A stretch of 64,000 nt of DNA from Bacteroidota bacterium (GCA_963169355.1 CAUJCR010000001.1:1-64000); one strand, 5' to 3'. Shown: positions 1 to 9,822, counted from the first letter of the stretch. The notes: generated from the sequence alone by a model not told the origin. A program made the numbers and translations.

Positions 1-1341
1 CTCAGCAGCGGCCTTTGCTAATGCTGCCTTTTGAGCGGCTTCTTGTTCCTTCGCTAATTTTTCTGCAGCAGCTTTTTCTTGGGCAATGCGTTCGGCTTCT
101 GCTTTAGCAGCCGCTTCTTTCTCCTTGGCAATACGTTCTTCTTCGGCTTTCTTAGCGGCTTCTTGTTCTTTTGCTAATTTTTCTGCAGCAGCTTTTTCTT
201 GGGCAATGCGTTCGGCTTCTGCTTTGGCAGCCGCTTCTTTCTCCTTAGCAATGCGTTCTTCTTCGGCTTTCTTAGCGGCTTCTTGTTCCTTCGCTAATTT
301 TTCCGCAGCCGCTTTTTCTTGGGCTATACGTTCGGCTTCTGCTTTGGCAGCCGCTTCTTTCTCCTTAGCAATGCGTTCTTCTTCAGCTTTCTTAGCAGCA
401 GCTTGTTCTTTTGCTAATTTCTCTGCTGCCGCTTTTTCTTGGGCAATGCGTTCGGCTTCTGCTTTGGCAGCCGCTTCTTTCTCTTTAGCAATGCGTTCTT
501 CTTCGGCTTTCTTAGCAGCAGCTTGTTCCTTCGCTAATTTCTCTGCTGCGGCTTTTTCTTGGGCAATGCGTTCAGCTTCTGCTTTGGCAGCCGCTTCTTT
601 CTCCTTAGCAATGCGTTCTTCCTCAGCTTTCTTGGCAGCAGCTTCTGCCTCTGCTTTCTTTTTAGCCTCTTCTTCTGCCTTTGCTTTAATACAATTTTCG
701 GCTAATAATAATTTTTCTAGTGGGGTTCCTTCATCAGGCAATATCTTATTTGCTGTAGTATATTGCGCCTTTGCATTATCACAATCTTTTTTTGCTAAAA
801 AAGAATCACCACTTTTTAGTGCTGCATTATACTTTGAAATTAACTCTTCTTCTTGCGCCCTGATAGAAGCTAAAGCATTTAATGTTTGATTAGTATAGGA
901 AGGATCGTCATTAAAAGTCTTTTTTGAAGCATTATATCCCAACTTTAATAAAGGTTGATTTAAAACAGAATAATTAATTCCAGGAAGTGGCTTAGACATC
1001 GTTACTCCCTCTATTTTTACTTCTGCCTTAAATTTATCATTAATTAATTCAGCAGGAACTCCCATGGTTGATACTTGAAATTTTTTCGTATTACAACCTG
1101 GATAGGAAACCGTCATGATATAATCACCATTTGCAGGAACATTAATTTGAAAATCACCATTACCAGAACTTTGTGTTTGGGCAACAATTGATGAGCCTTT
1201 ATATAGTATAATAGATGCGCCACCAATCCCCTTACCATCTTTTTCAATCTTACTTGTTAATTTAAGTGTCCATTCTTGCGCTAGCCCTATATGACTTACT
1301 AAAAAGAAAAATATATAAATAAAACCTCTATTGATTCTCAT
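1..1341 (-). CDS. Secreted coiled-coil repeat protein (3' end beyond window)
   Basis: The reading frame starts at ATG 1341 and runs off the left edge open, giving 447 visible residues. Residues 1-21 form a signal peptide ending near LAQ. Residues ~24-95 look like a carboxypeptidase-regulatory or PEGA-like beta domain (KDGKGIGGASIILYKG), which Bacteroidota often place at the front of envelope proteins. From about residue 220 the protein is almost pure Ala/Glu/Lys/Arg in a 40-residue repeat containing the motifs EERIAKEKE, AERIAQEKA and EKLAKEQ, predicted to be a long charged coiled coil. A domain anchoring or sensing something may follow beyond the window. The long plus-strand frame over the same bases is only the antisense of this repeat. 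Export is clear; the role is unknown. Confidence 0.85.
   Translation of the reverse strand, partial: MRINRGFIYIFFFLVSHIGLAQEWTLKLTSKIEKDGKGIGGASIILYKGSSIVAQTQSSGNGDFQINVPANGDYIMTVSYPGCNTKKFQVSTMGVPAELINDKFKAEVKIEGVTMSKPLPGINYSVLNQPLLKLGYNASKKTFNDDPSYTNQTLNALASIRAQEEELISKYNAALKSGDSFLAKKDCDNAKAQYTTANKILPDEGTPLEKLLLAENCIKAKAEEEAKKKAEAEAAAKKAEEERIAKEKEAAAKAEAERIAQEKAAAEKLAKEQAAAKKAEEERIAKEKEAAAKAEAERIAQEKAAAEKLAKEQAAAKKAEEERIAKEKEAAAKAEAERIAQEKAAAEKLAKEQEAAKKAEEERIAKEKEAAAKAEAERIAQEKAAAEKLAKEQEAAKKAEEERIAKEKEAAAKAEAERIAQEKAAAEKLAKEQEAAQKAALAKAAAE
41..640 (-). repeat. Five 120-bp tandem repeats inside the coiled-coil gene
   Basis: Landmark sequences such as the one at 41-60 recur at 161, 281, 401 and 521, an exact 120-bp period equal to 40 codons. 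Copies differ mainly at third codon positions and in an Ala/Glu swap. Beyond 640 and towards position 1 the pattern decays into irregular Ala/Glu/Lys sequence. Confidence 0.9.
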
Positions 1342-1475
1342 ACTTTAAAACTTGAAACTACTAATTTACTTAATTTTTATAAAATATTTCTAAATGTTAA
1401 AAAACTGTCAGAATCTATTGATGAAATTTAGTCGTGCCTAAAAGCATTCTGTTCATTTAAAAATTAACTATACAT

Positions 1476-2375
1476 TTGCCCGTGCTAAAAAACGTATCAA
1501 AACATCATTTACTATTACACTTTATTGTGTTTATATGGGGATGGTCGCCTATATTAGGAAGAAGTATAAGTACTGGCACTTTTCCATTAGTGTGGTATAG
1601 AATTTTGTTTACGATTTCCCTTATGGGACTATACTTGCTTTATATAAAATCTCCAATAAATATTTCGTTAAAAAGATTTCTTCATCTTAGTTTAATTGGG
1701 GTTATAATTTGCGTGCATTGGTTATGTTTTTATGGTGCCATAAAAGTATCAAATGTATCAGTAACTATGGCTGCATTTAGTACAGGTACTTTTTTCACAG
1801 CCATCATTGAACCCATTATGTACAAACGCCGTTTTATTTGGTATGAACTTCTTATTGGCTTAATTATTATTAGTGCCATTTGTATTATTTTTTCTAGTGA
1901 ATTAAAATTTGGTCCTGGAATTTTATTAGGTGCTTTAGCGGCCTTTACAGCTTCCATTTTTAGTGTATCTAATGGACTTTTGATACAAAATAATAAAGAT
2001 CCCATTTCTTCGCCAGTTCTCTCGTTTATTGAACTTAGTGTAGCATTATTAGCATTAAGTATTTACTTATTATTTGCAGGAGAATTATCTGTTTCCTTTT
2101 TTAAATTAAATATCAATGATATTATATTTATAGGATTACTTTCTGGCGTCTGCACTGTTTATCCATTTATAGCAAGTGTTAGCTTAATGAAACATATTTC
2201 GCCCTACACAATTAATTTAACAGTAAATCTTGAAAGTGTATATGGAATTATTTTGGCCTTTATCATCTTTAAAGAAAATAAAGAATTATCACTTACTTTT
2301 TATGTAGGCTTTAGTATCATTTTAATAGCTATTTTCTTAAATGCTTATTTAAAACAAAAATTTCATAAAGGGTGA
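1476..2375 (+). CDS. EamA/DMT-family membrane transporter
   Basis: The 299-residue protein is almost entirely hydrophobic, with about ten membrane segments in two halves, the length and layout of EamA (drug/metabolite transporter) permeases. The N-terminal stretch FIVFIWGWSPILGRSIS and the arginine of VWYRILF match the first helices of this family. It probably moves a small metabolite or amino acid across the inner membrane; the substrate cannot be read from sequence. The start used here is TTG; a GTG two codons later is an alternative and no ATG is well placed. It is co-oriented with mgtE 44 bp downstream but has no functional link to it that I can see. Confidence 0.85.
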   Translation: MPVLKNVSKHHLLLHFIVFIWGWSPILGRSISTGTFPLVWYRILFTISLMGLYLLYIKSPINISLKRFLHLSLIGVIICVHWLCFYGAIKVSNVSVTMAAFSTGTFFTAIIEPIMYKRRFIWYELLIGLIIISAICIIFSSELKFGPGILLGALAAFTASIFSVSNGLLIQNNKDPISSPVLSFIELSVALLALSIYLLFAGELSVSFFKLNINDIIFIGLLSGVCTVYPFIASVSLMKHISPYTINLTVNLESVYGIILAFIIFKENKELSLTFYVGFSIILIAIFLNAYLKQKFHKG

Positions 2376-2419
2376 TTTTTAAAAATTAAAAATTACCTTT
2401 ACAAACTCAAAGAAAAGTC

Positions 2420-3775
2420 ATGCAGTTTGAGTTAAATATAGAATATATTGAACAGCTTAAACAAGCTATCATTGATAAGAACGACCAACTTATCAAGGAG
2501 CAATTTAAAGAATTGCATGCGGTTGATATTGCCCTTATTATAGATAGATTAAACACCGAAGAGGCTAATTACATTTACGATCACCTTGAAGAAGAAATGG
2601 CGGCCGATGTGTTGCTTGAGATGGATGAAGAGAAAAGAGAGGCATTATTAGCAACGTTTTCTACTAAAGAAATTGCCGAACAGTTAGACAACATGAATTC
2701 TGACGATGCGGCAGACGTTATTAATGAACTACCTGAAGAAATCCAAGAAGAGGTACTATCGCAAATTGAAGACATAGAGCAAGCTAGCGATATTGCTGAT
2801 TTAATGAGCTATGAAGAAGGTACTGCTGGTTCATTAATGGCTAAAGAACTTGTAAGTGTTTATGCACAAGATACAGTAAGTGCTTGTATTGATGGAATTA
2901 GAAGGCAAACAGAACATATTGAAGCTTTTTATGCCATCTATGTGGTAGATGATAACAACAAATTAATAGGAGTATTGCCTTTAAAAAAATTAATAGTCTC
3001 GCATCCTTTAGCTAAGATAGAAGAGATTTATGATCCAGACATCTTATCTGTAAAAACATCTGCCTCAAGTGAAGAAGTTGCTGCTATTATCCAAAAATAC
3101 GACTTAGTTGCCCTGCCTGTCATTGACCAATTAGGAAGATTAGTAGGACGAATTACAATTGATGACGTGATGGATGTAATACGTGAAGAAGCTGAGAAAG
3201 ACATTCAGTTAATGAGTGGTATTACGGATGATGTAGATAGTAGCGATAGCTTATGGCGTTTATCAAAAGCTCGTATCCCTTGGTTATTAGTTGGAATGTG
3301 TGGTGGTATAATTGGTTCGAGAATTATTGGCAGCTATGAATCACAAATTCAGATTCATCCTGAAATGGCTTTCTTTATTCCATTGATAGGTGCTACAGGT
3401 GGGAATGTAGGCGTACAATCTTCTGCTATTATTGTACAAAGCTTGGCTAATAACACCTTAGTTACAGATAAAATTTCTCAGAAACTTTTAAAAGAATTAA
3501 GCGTTGGATTAATTAATGGTTTAATTTGTTCATCACTTATATTAGGTTATAATCTCATTATAAACGAAACATGGTCGTTAGCTGCCACCGTTAGTATAGC
3601 TTTATTAACGGTAATTTTATGTGCCTCATTCCTAGGCACATTTGTACCACTTACCATGAATCGTTTTAAGATAAATCCAGCATTAGCTACTGGTCCTTTT
3701 GTTACAACGCTTAACGATATTATTGGGATTTCGATATATTTCCTCGTTGGACGCCTGCTGTATGGCGTTTTTTAG
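2420..3775 (+). CDS. mgtE: Magnesium transporter MgtE
   Basis: MgtE is a Mg2+-gated magnesium channel of the inner membrane. The 451 residues follow the family order: an acidic helical N domain (~1-130, with ADVLLEMDEEKREALL and SDDAADVINELPEE), a CBS pair (~135-255, with EEGTAGSLM and GRLVGRITIDDVMDVI), then five membrane helices from ~285. The pore signature is seen in PLIGATGGNVGVQSS, and the acidic N and CBS domains are the expected Mg2+ sensors. Length is normal. No Mg2+ riboswitch fits in the 44-bp upstream gap, so regulation is probably at the protein level. Confidence 0.95.
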   Translation: MQFELNIEYIEQLKQAIIDKNDQLIKEQFKELHAVDIALIIDRLNTEEANYIYDHLEEEMAADVLLEMDEEKREALLATFSTKEIAEQLDNMNSDDAADVINELPEEIQEEVLSQIEDIEQASDIADLMSYEEGTAGSLMAKELVSVYAQDTVSACIDGIRRQTEHIEAFYAIYVVDDNNKLIGVLPLKKLIVSHPLAKIEEIYDPDILSVKTSASSEEVAAIIQKYDLVALPVIDQLGRLVGRITIDDVMDVIREEAEKDIQLMSGITDDVDSSDSLWRLSKARIPWLLVGMCGGIIGSRIIGSYESQIQIHPEMAFFIPLIGATGGNVGVQSSAIIVQSLANNTLVTDKISQKLLKELSVGLINGLICSSLILGYNLIINETWSLAATVSIALLTVILCASFLGTFVPLTMNRFKINPALATGPFVTTLNDIIGISIYFLVGRLLYGVF

Positions 3776-3778
3776 TTG

Positions 3779-5080
3779 TTAATTTTTATGAGATTGTAGC
3801 CTTTTTATAGCTACTAGTTGGTCGTAATAAGTCCCTCGTTTACGATGATATACATAAATGGCATATTCATTATTAGTAGCCCAATGATTACCCTCAGTTA
3901 AAGTTTCATCACCACCTTTCTGCTCATCAGACAAATACACATAAGAATAATTATAATATCCCTGTTTTAAAAACAAACTACATTCGTAGCCCATTTTTTT
4001 ATAATAATAAGTCATCCGGTTTGTTTTATTTAAGCGCCACTCTGTTAATTTTCCTAGTATATAAAAGTTCCCTGATGTTTGTACACCATAAGGCAAAAAG
4101 AAATGAACCCACGCATAATCTGCTTCAATATCTGGATTGGTAGCCATATCTTGATTTTTAATTAGAAAACCGCCATTCAAATCATTATAAAAACTATACG
4201 ACTTGAATGTTCTAATCTCATCATTTTTTAATTCGATATGATATCTATAAGAGCTATCACGATAAATGTTATACACTCTCTCAGTGTAGGTTCTTAACGA
4301 GCGGGTATCAAAAAACCTAAATTCATTTCCTCCATTAAAGGTTGATTTATCATCTAATGAGTAAGTGAGCTGACCAGGTTCAACAAAAGTTGGTTTAATA
4401 TTATTAACGGCGTTATCCCAACGGTTATTTTGTGTTATTACTACTTTTAAATCAGTAAATGGATTAGTAAGCTCATATTGTGAATTAAGAATTTTAAAAT
4501 CGATATGTTGTTTTTCATACTGTTCGTCCTTCCCCATTGCTTGTCTAATATCAGTAAGAACTGTTACTTTATTTTCAAATATCATAAAGCGTTTGGTTAA
4601 AACAAGATTTTCTTTATCATTATCTAAATAAACAAATGCAATATAATTTCCCGATTTGGTAAATTGCATATTTGCCTGTGGGAATATAATTGAATAGTGC
4701 GTATATTTTTGAATCGTATTATTTGAAAAATTAAAGTTGATAATATTAGCTTCGTAAAATCCATCTATGTATTCAGATTGCATCAAATCAGATGGTTCCC
4801 AATTAGCATTACAATGAAGAAAGCTTACAGTATATGATTTTTTATCTGCCTCTAAATCATCAAAACTTAATTCTAATAATTGCTGGGTATTTAACTCAAT
4901 AACTGGAGGATTAGCATCAAAAGTAGATTCGTGTAGTTGTGCTGTTTGAATATTTGGTTTATAAATCCAATCTTCATATCGCATTTGATTGTCATTAACA
5001 TAATCGTCCTGCGCATTTAGATTATTAAATAACAACGAGAATAAAACAACAATTAAAGTAGTATTTAATTTATACGCCAT
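3779..5080 (-). CDS. DUF5103 protein, T9SS Plug-type
   Basis: This 433-residue secreted protein has a signal peptide ending in LNAQ and the conserved DUF5103 features LLELSFDDLEAD, FLHCNANWEPSDLMQSEY, YTHYSIIFPQANM and SGNYIAFVYLDND. In Flavobacterium johnsoniae a member of this family is the Plug that closes one side of the SprA translocon of the type IX secretion system. By homology this protein should sit in the periplasm or outer membrane and gate the T9SS channel. It lies convergent with mgtE (3-bp gap) and divergent from a type B T9SS cargo gene at 5204. The length is typical. Confidence 0.85.
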   Translation of the reverse strand: MAYKLNTTLIVVLFSLLFNNLNAQDDYVNDNQMRYEDWIYKPNIQTAQLHESTFDANPPVIELNTQQLLELSFDDLEADKKSYTVSFLHCNANWEPSDLMQSEYIDGFYEANIINFNFSNNTIQKYTHYSIIFPQANMQFTKSGNYIAFVYLDNDKENLVLTKRFMIFENKVTVLTDIRQAMGKDEQYEKQHIDFKILNSQYELTNPFTDLKVVITQNNRWDNAVNNIKPTFVEPGQLTYSLDDKSTFNGGNEFRFFDTRSLRTYTERVYNIYRDSSYRYHIELKNDEIRTFKSYSFYNDLNGGFLIKNQDMATNPDIEADYAWVHFFLPYGVQTSGNFYILGKLTEWRLNKTNRMTYYYKKMGYECSLFLKQGYYNYSYVYLSDEQKGGDETLTEGNHWATNNEYAIYVYHRKRGTYYDQLVAIKRLQSHKN

Positions 5081-5147
5081 TTCTTCATCAAAAAAATTAC
5101 AAAATCAATATCGTCAAAGATAATATTTCTTGATGATAAATAGGCGT

Positions 5148-5155
5148 GTATATTT
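5148..5155 (+). promoter_or_regulatory. Bacteroidota -7 promoter element
   Basis: TATATTTG matches TAnnTTTG and lies 48 bp before the ATG at 5204. A possible -33 TTG sits at 5129-5131 with a short 16-bp spacer, so the call is moderate. Confidence 0.45.
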
Positions 5156-5203
5156 GATTTATGAAAGGTTTTAACTAATATTGTGCATAGTAAAATATTA
5201 TAA

Positions 5204-6253
5204 ATGTTCCGATTTTTTGTTACCATACTTTTCGTATTCATACTAAGCTCAGTAAAAGCCCAATTTACCGTTAATGCAGGGGCTGATATTACAGTATGTT
5301 TAGGTGGTAGTGTTACATTAGGTGCAACACCCACTGCTACTGGAGGCGTTGCACCATATACTTATACTTGGTCGCCATCCACGTTTTTAAATTCTACATC
5401 TATTGCTAATCCTATTGCCTCCAATATTAATTCGGATATTACTTATACGCTCACTGTTATGAGTGCCGATTCTGTTATCAAGACAGACCAAATACACCTC
5501 AACCTTGATAAGATATTTACATTTAATGCAGGTATTGATACTGGTTTTTGTGAAACACAATCGCCAGGAGTTCAAATAGGCGCTAGTTTTAACAATAATT
5601 TATATCATAACTTTAGTTGGCAACCTACCAGCGGGTTAGACAACTCATCTGCTCCTCGCCCACTTGCTACACCAACCATTACTACAACTTACACTTTAAC
5701 AGTAAGCGACAACTTGTGTCCTGATAATGTTACTTATGTTACGGTTACTCCATTTAAGCCGCCATTTGTAGATGCAGGAAACGACACCATTATTGACGAA
5801 GGTGCTACGATTACTTTACATGGAACAGGCGCAACTAAATATTGGTGGTCGCCAGATTACCATATAAAATACCGAAACACACCAAATCCAGATGTGTGGC
5901 CAATTACAGCAACTACCTACACCTTATTAACGATTGACCAGCACGGCTGTTATAATGGCGATGTGGTTACTATTAATATCACTCCAGGCGATAAATTATT
6001 TTTTTATAACACCTTTACACCTAATGGCGATGGCGATAACGATTTTTTCTATATTGGAAATCTAGAAAAATTCCCTGATAATAATCTAAAAATTTATAAT
6101 AGATATGGTAAACTTGTGTATAGTGCTACCAACTACGATAATTTATGGAATGGAAAATATATGGGAAATGAACTCCCCAATGGAACTTACTTTTATATCT
6201 TAAATGATGGTAAAGGCACTCAATATAAAGGCTCTGTAACTATCATCAACTAA
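5204..6253 (+). CDS. Secreted T9SS cargo with gliding-associated C-terminal domain
   Basis: A 349-residue exported protein with signal peptide (ending VKAQ), three Ig/PKD-like modules beginning TVNAGADITVCLGGSVTLG, FNAGIDTGFCETQSPG and VDAGNDTIIDEGATITL, and a C-terminal type B sorting domain. That domain shows the family landmarks FTPNGDGDNDFF, IYNRYGKLVY, LWNGKYMGNELPNGTYFYIL and a final GSVTIIN strand. The T9SS should export it to the surface. The function of the Ig-like part is probably adhesive, by analogy only. Its stop codon overlaps that of the convergent helicase gene by 4 bp. Confidence 0.9.
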   Translation: MFRFFVTILFVFILSSVKAQFTVNAGADITVCLGGSVTLGATPTATGGVAPYTYTWSPSTFLNSTSIANPIASNINSDITYTLTVMSADSVIKTDQIHLNLDKIFTFNAGIDTGFCETQSPGVQIGASFNNNLYHNFSWQPTSGLDNSSAPRPLATPTITTTYTLTVSDNLCPDNVTYVTVTPFKPPFVDAGNDTIIDEGATITLHGTGATKYWWSPDYHIKYRNTPNPDVWPITATTYTLLTIDQHGCYNGDVVTINITPGDKLFFYNTFTPNGDGDNDFFYIGNLEKFPDNNLKIYNRYGKLVYSATNYDNLWNGKYMGNELPNGTYFYILNDGKGTQYKGSVTIIN

Positions 6254-8541
6254 TCATCATCGCTTATGAGGGCTTGAGTAGCTAAGGAAAAGCGAATTTC
6301 AGAAAATGAAAAATCATCACCCAACTCACTTTTAAGTGTAGATAGCGCTTTTGATTTCAATTTTTTAGCGCAAGCCAATATTTCTTGATGTTTTTCGATT
6401 TGTACAAACTGAGTAACAGGAATTAAGCCAAGACTAACGTATTTTAATAAATGAGTTTCGACTGTTTGTGATGTTAGCTTTCTTTCCTTAGCTATTTCGT
6501 GTACAGACAATCCTTGCTTATATAAAAGATACGATTCTTCCTTGGTGTCTTTCTTTGGAGCTTTTTCTTTTTTGGGTTTGGCGTTAGTTGTTTTCTTCTT
6601 CGTCCTTCGCTCCTCAAAAGCCATTTTCTCGGTTAAAACAATTGTATCTTTAATAAGCGCTAAGCGCTCATGTTGGTTTGTAAGTAACTTAATTTGTTGT
6701 TTATTAAAATCGTTTCCACTTAACACAGCATCTAACAAAGCACTTGTTTTCTCTAACAAAACAATACGTTGATACGTTAAATTCTCTAATTGAAGTAATT
6801 CTTCAAGATATGCTTTAATTTGTTTTTCTTCTTTCAGTAATTCTATTTGAGTTAATATTCTTTTAGAAATATCTTTAAGTATCGGATAAAAATAATGTTT
6901 TGCGGCTTGATGTCTTTCTGCAATTTGCTTTAAGTAATCATCTTCATGGCTTTCAAATAAACGCATGAGTTGATTAGAAAATTTACCAGCATTTTGTGCT
7001 AATGGTTTAAAAATATCATGTATTTGTTCTGCCCACAACTTATGTTTTTGTTTATTCGATTTATTTTCATCTAACTGATAACTTTCAATATGTCTTGAGA
7101 ATTGAGTATCAATCCATGTATAATTATACGTTTTAAGCAAGTAATCTCTTAAAAATAATTTTCGTTCATTTCGTATGTTTCGTTGTAACTCACTATTAGC
7201 TGGTTTATCATCTACATAGTTCAACAATGTTTTATCTTGCTGAATACTTTGAAATTGAATGGGAGTAGTTAATACCAAACCTTGTAAAGATTTTAAACGC
7301 GATAAAGCCACATAAACCTGACCTGGCGCAAATGCCCTATTGATATCTAAAATGGCATTTTCAAAAGTTAATCCTTGGCTTTTATGAACTGTAATTGCCC
7401 ATGCAGTTTTAATAGGAAATTGTTTAAAAGTCCCTATTTCAATTTCATCTACTTCGTTTGTAATAGTATTTAATTCGTATTTAATATTTTTCCATTCGTA
7501 TCTATTAATTTCAATTGGTTTACTGCCATCTTTAAAATCTACTTCAATAGTTTCATCGGTTAGTTTAGAAACAACTGCAATTTTTCCATTAAAAAATAGT
7601 TGTTGCCCACTTGGATCATTTTTCACAAACATAATTTGTGCCCCAACTTTTAATTCTAACGAATACTCAACAGGGTAAGCCGACTCATTAAACTCATCTT
7701 CCACCACCGCTCGATAGAAAAAAGATTTTCCACTTAGTTGTTGTAAAGCAGTTTTATTCATTTCATCGGCTTTATAATTATGAGTGGTAAGTGTTATTGT
7801 ATTTAAAGCCTTTGAGGCATCAAAATTTGGTTTGTAATACGTATTTAATAGGTCAATATCGGCTTGTGTTACTTTATTATTTCTTAAATGATTTAATAAA
7901 TCAATAAAAACAGTATCCGATTGGCGATAAATTTTATCTAACTCAATATAAACAGGTTTATGTCGTTTTAAAACAAGCGCATCAAAAAAATAAATGCTTT
8001 GGTAATAACGATTTAAAACATGCCACTCATCTTCTTTTACAACTGGGGGCAATTGCATTAAATCACCAATAAATAAAACCTGCACTCCTCCAAATGGTTT
8101 ATGCTGTTGTCGCCTAATGTGCTTTAATACAAAATCAATCATATCTAACAAATCGGCACGAAGCATACTCACCTCATCAATAATTAAAAGCTCTAATTCT
8201 TGTAATAATCGGCGCTTATGTTCACGCATGTTTAAATGTTTGATAAGCGTAAAAGGCGTATTTACTTTAGCGTTTAATTCCGTCATTTGAAAAGTGCTAT
8301 CAGGCACAAATGCGCCAAATGGTAAGCCAAATTGTGAGTGAATAGTTACGCCTCCTGCATTAATAGCTGCAATACCTGTGGGAGCCACAATAATGGCATT
8401 TTTAAGTGTGTGCTCAATAATTTTTCTTAAAAAAGTAGTTTTACCAGTTCCAGCCTTACCAGTTAAAAACACTGGGCAGTTCGTTTGATTAATATATTTA
8501 GCTGCAAGTTCTGCAGGTGTTAATTCATTTGGGTTTTCCAT
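6250..8541 (-). CDS. Pif1/RecD-like ATP-dependent DNA helicase with C-terminal HTH
   Basis: The 763-residue protein carries a superfamily 1B helicase core: Walker A GKAGTGKTTFLRKI (~27-40), a Pif1-like AINAGGVTIHSQFG segment, Walker B LLIIDEVSM, QLPPV (motif III) and a C-terminal core signature AWAITVHKSQGLTFE with VYVALSRLKSLQGL. After a long helical linker, a Lys-rich stretch (KKKTTNAKPKKEKAPKK) leads to a helix-turn-helix domain (LSVHEIAKERKLTSQTVETHL), an arrangement seen in Bacteroidota helicases. It probably acts in replication fork or recombination maintenance. It is followed 14 bp upstream by the HD-domain gene on the same strand, so the two may be cotranscribed. Confidence 0.88.
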   Translation of the reverse strand: MENPNELTPAELAAKYINQTNCPVFLTGKAGTGKTTFLRKIIEHTLKNAIIVAPTGIAAINAGGVTIHSQFGLPFGAFVPDSTFQMTELNAKVNTPFTLIKHLNMREHKRRLLQELELLIIDEVSMLRADLLDMIDFVLKHIRRQQHKPFGGVQVLFIGDLMQLPPVVKEDEWHVLNRYYQSIYFFDALVLKRHKPVYIELDKIYRQSDTVFIDLLNHLRNNKVTQADIDLLNTYYKPNFDASKALNTITLTTHNYKADEMNKTALQQLSGKSFFYRAVVEDEFNESAYPVEYSLELKVGAQIMFVKNDPSGQQLFFNGKIAVVSKLTDETIEVDFKDGSKPIEINRYEWKNIKYELNTITNEVDEIEIGTFKQFPIKTAWAITVHKSQGLTFENAILDINRAFAPGQVYVALSRLKSLQGLVLTTPIQFQSIQQDKTLLNYVDDKPANSELQRNIRNERKLFLRDYLLKTYNYTWIDTQFSRHIESYQLDENKSNKQKHKLWAEQIHDIFKPLAQNAGKFSNQLMRLFESHEDDYLKQIAERHQAAKHYFYPILKDISKRILTQIELLKEEKQIKAYLEELLQLENLTYQRIVLLEKTSALLDAVLSGNDFNKQQIKLLTNQHERLALIKDTIVLTEKMAFEERRTKKKTTNAKPKKEKAPKKDTKEESYLLYKQGLSVHEIAKERKLTSQTVETHLLKYVSLGLIPVTQFVQIEKHQEILACAKKLKSKALSTLKSELGDDFSFSEIRFSLATQALISDDD

Positions 8542-8555
8542 TTAAAACAATATGC

Positions 8556-9779
8556 TTAATCTTTAGGGTAACAAATAAAATACTTAACTACCTTTTTACT
8601 AAGCATTTTTATATTTAATTGATCTGAAGCTTTGGCTACATCAATTAATGAACCATCTTTTTGAAGTATCTTAATTTGAGAATGAGTATTGTAAGCGCTA
8701 TTATTTACGGCCTCGCTAAACACAAAATATTCCACTTCTTGTTTATCGAGTTTATATTTTCTCATCACTTTTTCGCGTATAGACTGCTCGTAGGCTTGAC
8801 TAAATTTTTTCTGTTGAATTTCAATCTTATATAATTTTCTGTTCAACATATTTTGACACAAAGTAGATAATACCACATCTTGATGTGTAGCCCACACCTT
8901 TACAGAAGCCATAATATCGTAATCATCTAGCAATATAAATTGAGCTAATAATTCAGGCTTTTTAATAAAATCTTTTTTGGTAAAATTATTTCTAAGAAAT
9001 AACGAAAGTGCAGGTGTAGCAAATAACTCAACACCTTGTAGCGATAGATCTTTAGCTCGTTTTAAAATATTTACTAATAATTTTTCGGCACTTAATACGG
9101 TTTTATGCAAATAAACCTGCCAATACATTAAACGGCGAGCAATTAAAAAGTTCTCGATACTATAAATACCCTTAGCCTCAATTACCAACTCACCATTTTT
9201 CACGTTTAGCATTTTAATAATTCGGTCGTTGCTTACAACACCTTCCGATACGCCAGTAAAAAAACTATCTCTGTTTAAATAATCAAGCCTATCCATATCT
9301 AACTGACTAGACACTAGCTGATGAAGAAATTTTTTAGTGTATTGGTTTTTAAATATTTTAATGGCTAATGATAATTTCCCTTTAAATTGTTTGTTCAGTT
9401 CATCCATCAACATAGCCGAAATATCCTCGTGATGAACGCCTTTTACAATGCTATGTTCTAAGGCATGAGAAAACGGACCATGACCAATATCATGTAACAA
9501 AATGGCAATAATAGCCGCATCGCATTCCTCATCGGTAATTTGAATATTTTTAGATTTTAATATCTGTAAAGCATCCGTCATAAGGTGCATAGCCCCAATA
9601 GCGTGATGAAAACGGGTATGTAAAGCCCCAGGATACACTAAATTAGTGAGTCCTAACTGTTTAATGCGTCTTAAGCGTTGAAAAGTGGGGTGATTTATTA
9701 AATCGTGTACAATATCATTAGGAATGGTAACGAAACCATACACAGGGTCGTTAATTATTTTTCGCTTGTTTAATGTCAT
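8556..9779 (-). CDS. HD-domain phosphohydrolase (dNTPase-like)
   Basis: The 407-residue protein has the HD-superfamily metal ligands: the His of TRFHHAIGAMHLM, the HD pair of AILLHDIGHGPFSHALEH, and a distal Asp in SSQLDMDRLDYLNRDSFFTG. This layout, including the opening INDPVYGFVTIP, matches the SAMHD1/YdhJ-type group that hydrolyses phosphate esters, often deoxynucleoside triphosphates. Cytoplasmic; no membrane segment. The substrate is not determined. A -7 element lies 13 bp before its ATG in the intergenic region shared with the divergent aminotransferase gene. Confidence 0.88.
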   Translation of the reverse strand: MTLNKRKIINDPVYGFVTIPNDIVHDLINHPTFQRLRRIKQLGLTNLVYPGALHTRFHHAIGAMHLMTDALQILKSKNIQITDEECDAAIIAILLHDIGHGPFSHALEHSIVKGVHHEDISAMLMDELNKQFKGKLSLAIKIFKNQYTKKFLHQLVSSQLDMDRLDYLNRDSFFTGVSEGVVSNDRIIKMLNVKNGELVIEAKGIYSIENFLIARRLMYWQVYLHKTVLSAEKLLVNILKRAKDLSLQGVELFATPALSLFLRNNFTKKDFIKKPELLAQFILLDDYDIMASVKVWATHQDVVLSTLCQNMLNRKLYKIEIQQKKFSQAYEQSIREKVMRKYKLDKQEVEYFVFSEAVNNSAYNTHSQIKILQKDGSLIDVAKASDQLNIKMLSKKVVKYFICYPKD

Positions 9780-9792
9780 AAGAGTAATAAAG

Positions 9793-9800
9793 CAAATTTA
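9793..9800 (-). promoter_or_regulatory. -7 promoter element for the HD gene
   Basis: Read on the minus strand the bases are TAAATTTG, a TAnnTTTG match, ending 14 bases before the ATG at 9779, which implies a very short leader. No clear -33 TTTG is at the usual spacing. Confidence 0.4.
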
Positions 9801-9822
9801 CACTTTTACTAATAAAAATGAC

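Noticed and set aside
86-889. Long plus-strand frame of Ala/Ser/Phe repeats
   Set aside because: It is the antisense of the 40-residue coiled-coil repeat; the minus-strand frame has a signal peptide and sensible domains.
2376-2419. Magnesium riboswitch upstream of mgtE
   Set aside because: Only 44 bp separate the genes, too short for an M-box type leader.
5065-5334. Minus-strand 89-codon frame between divergent genes
   Set aside because: It overlaps the start and promoter of a clear secreted protein and lacks family features.
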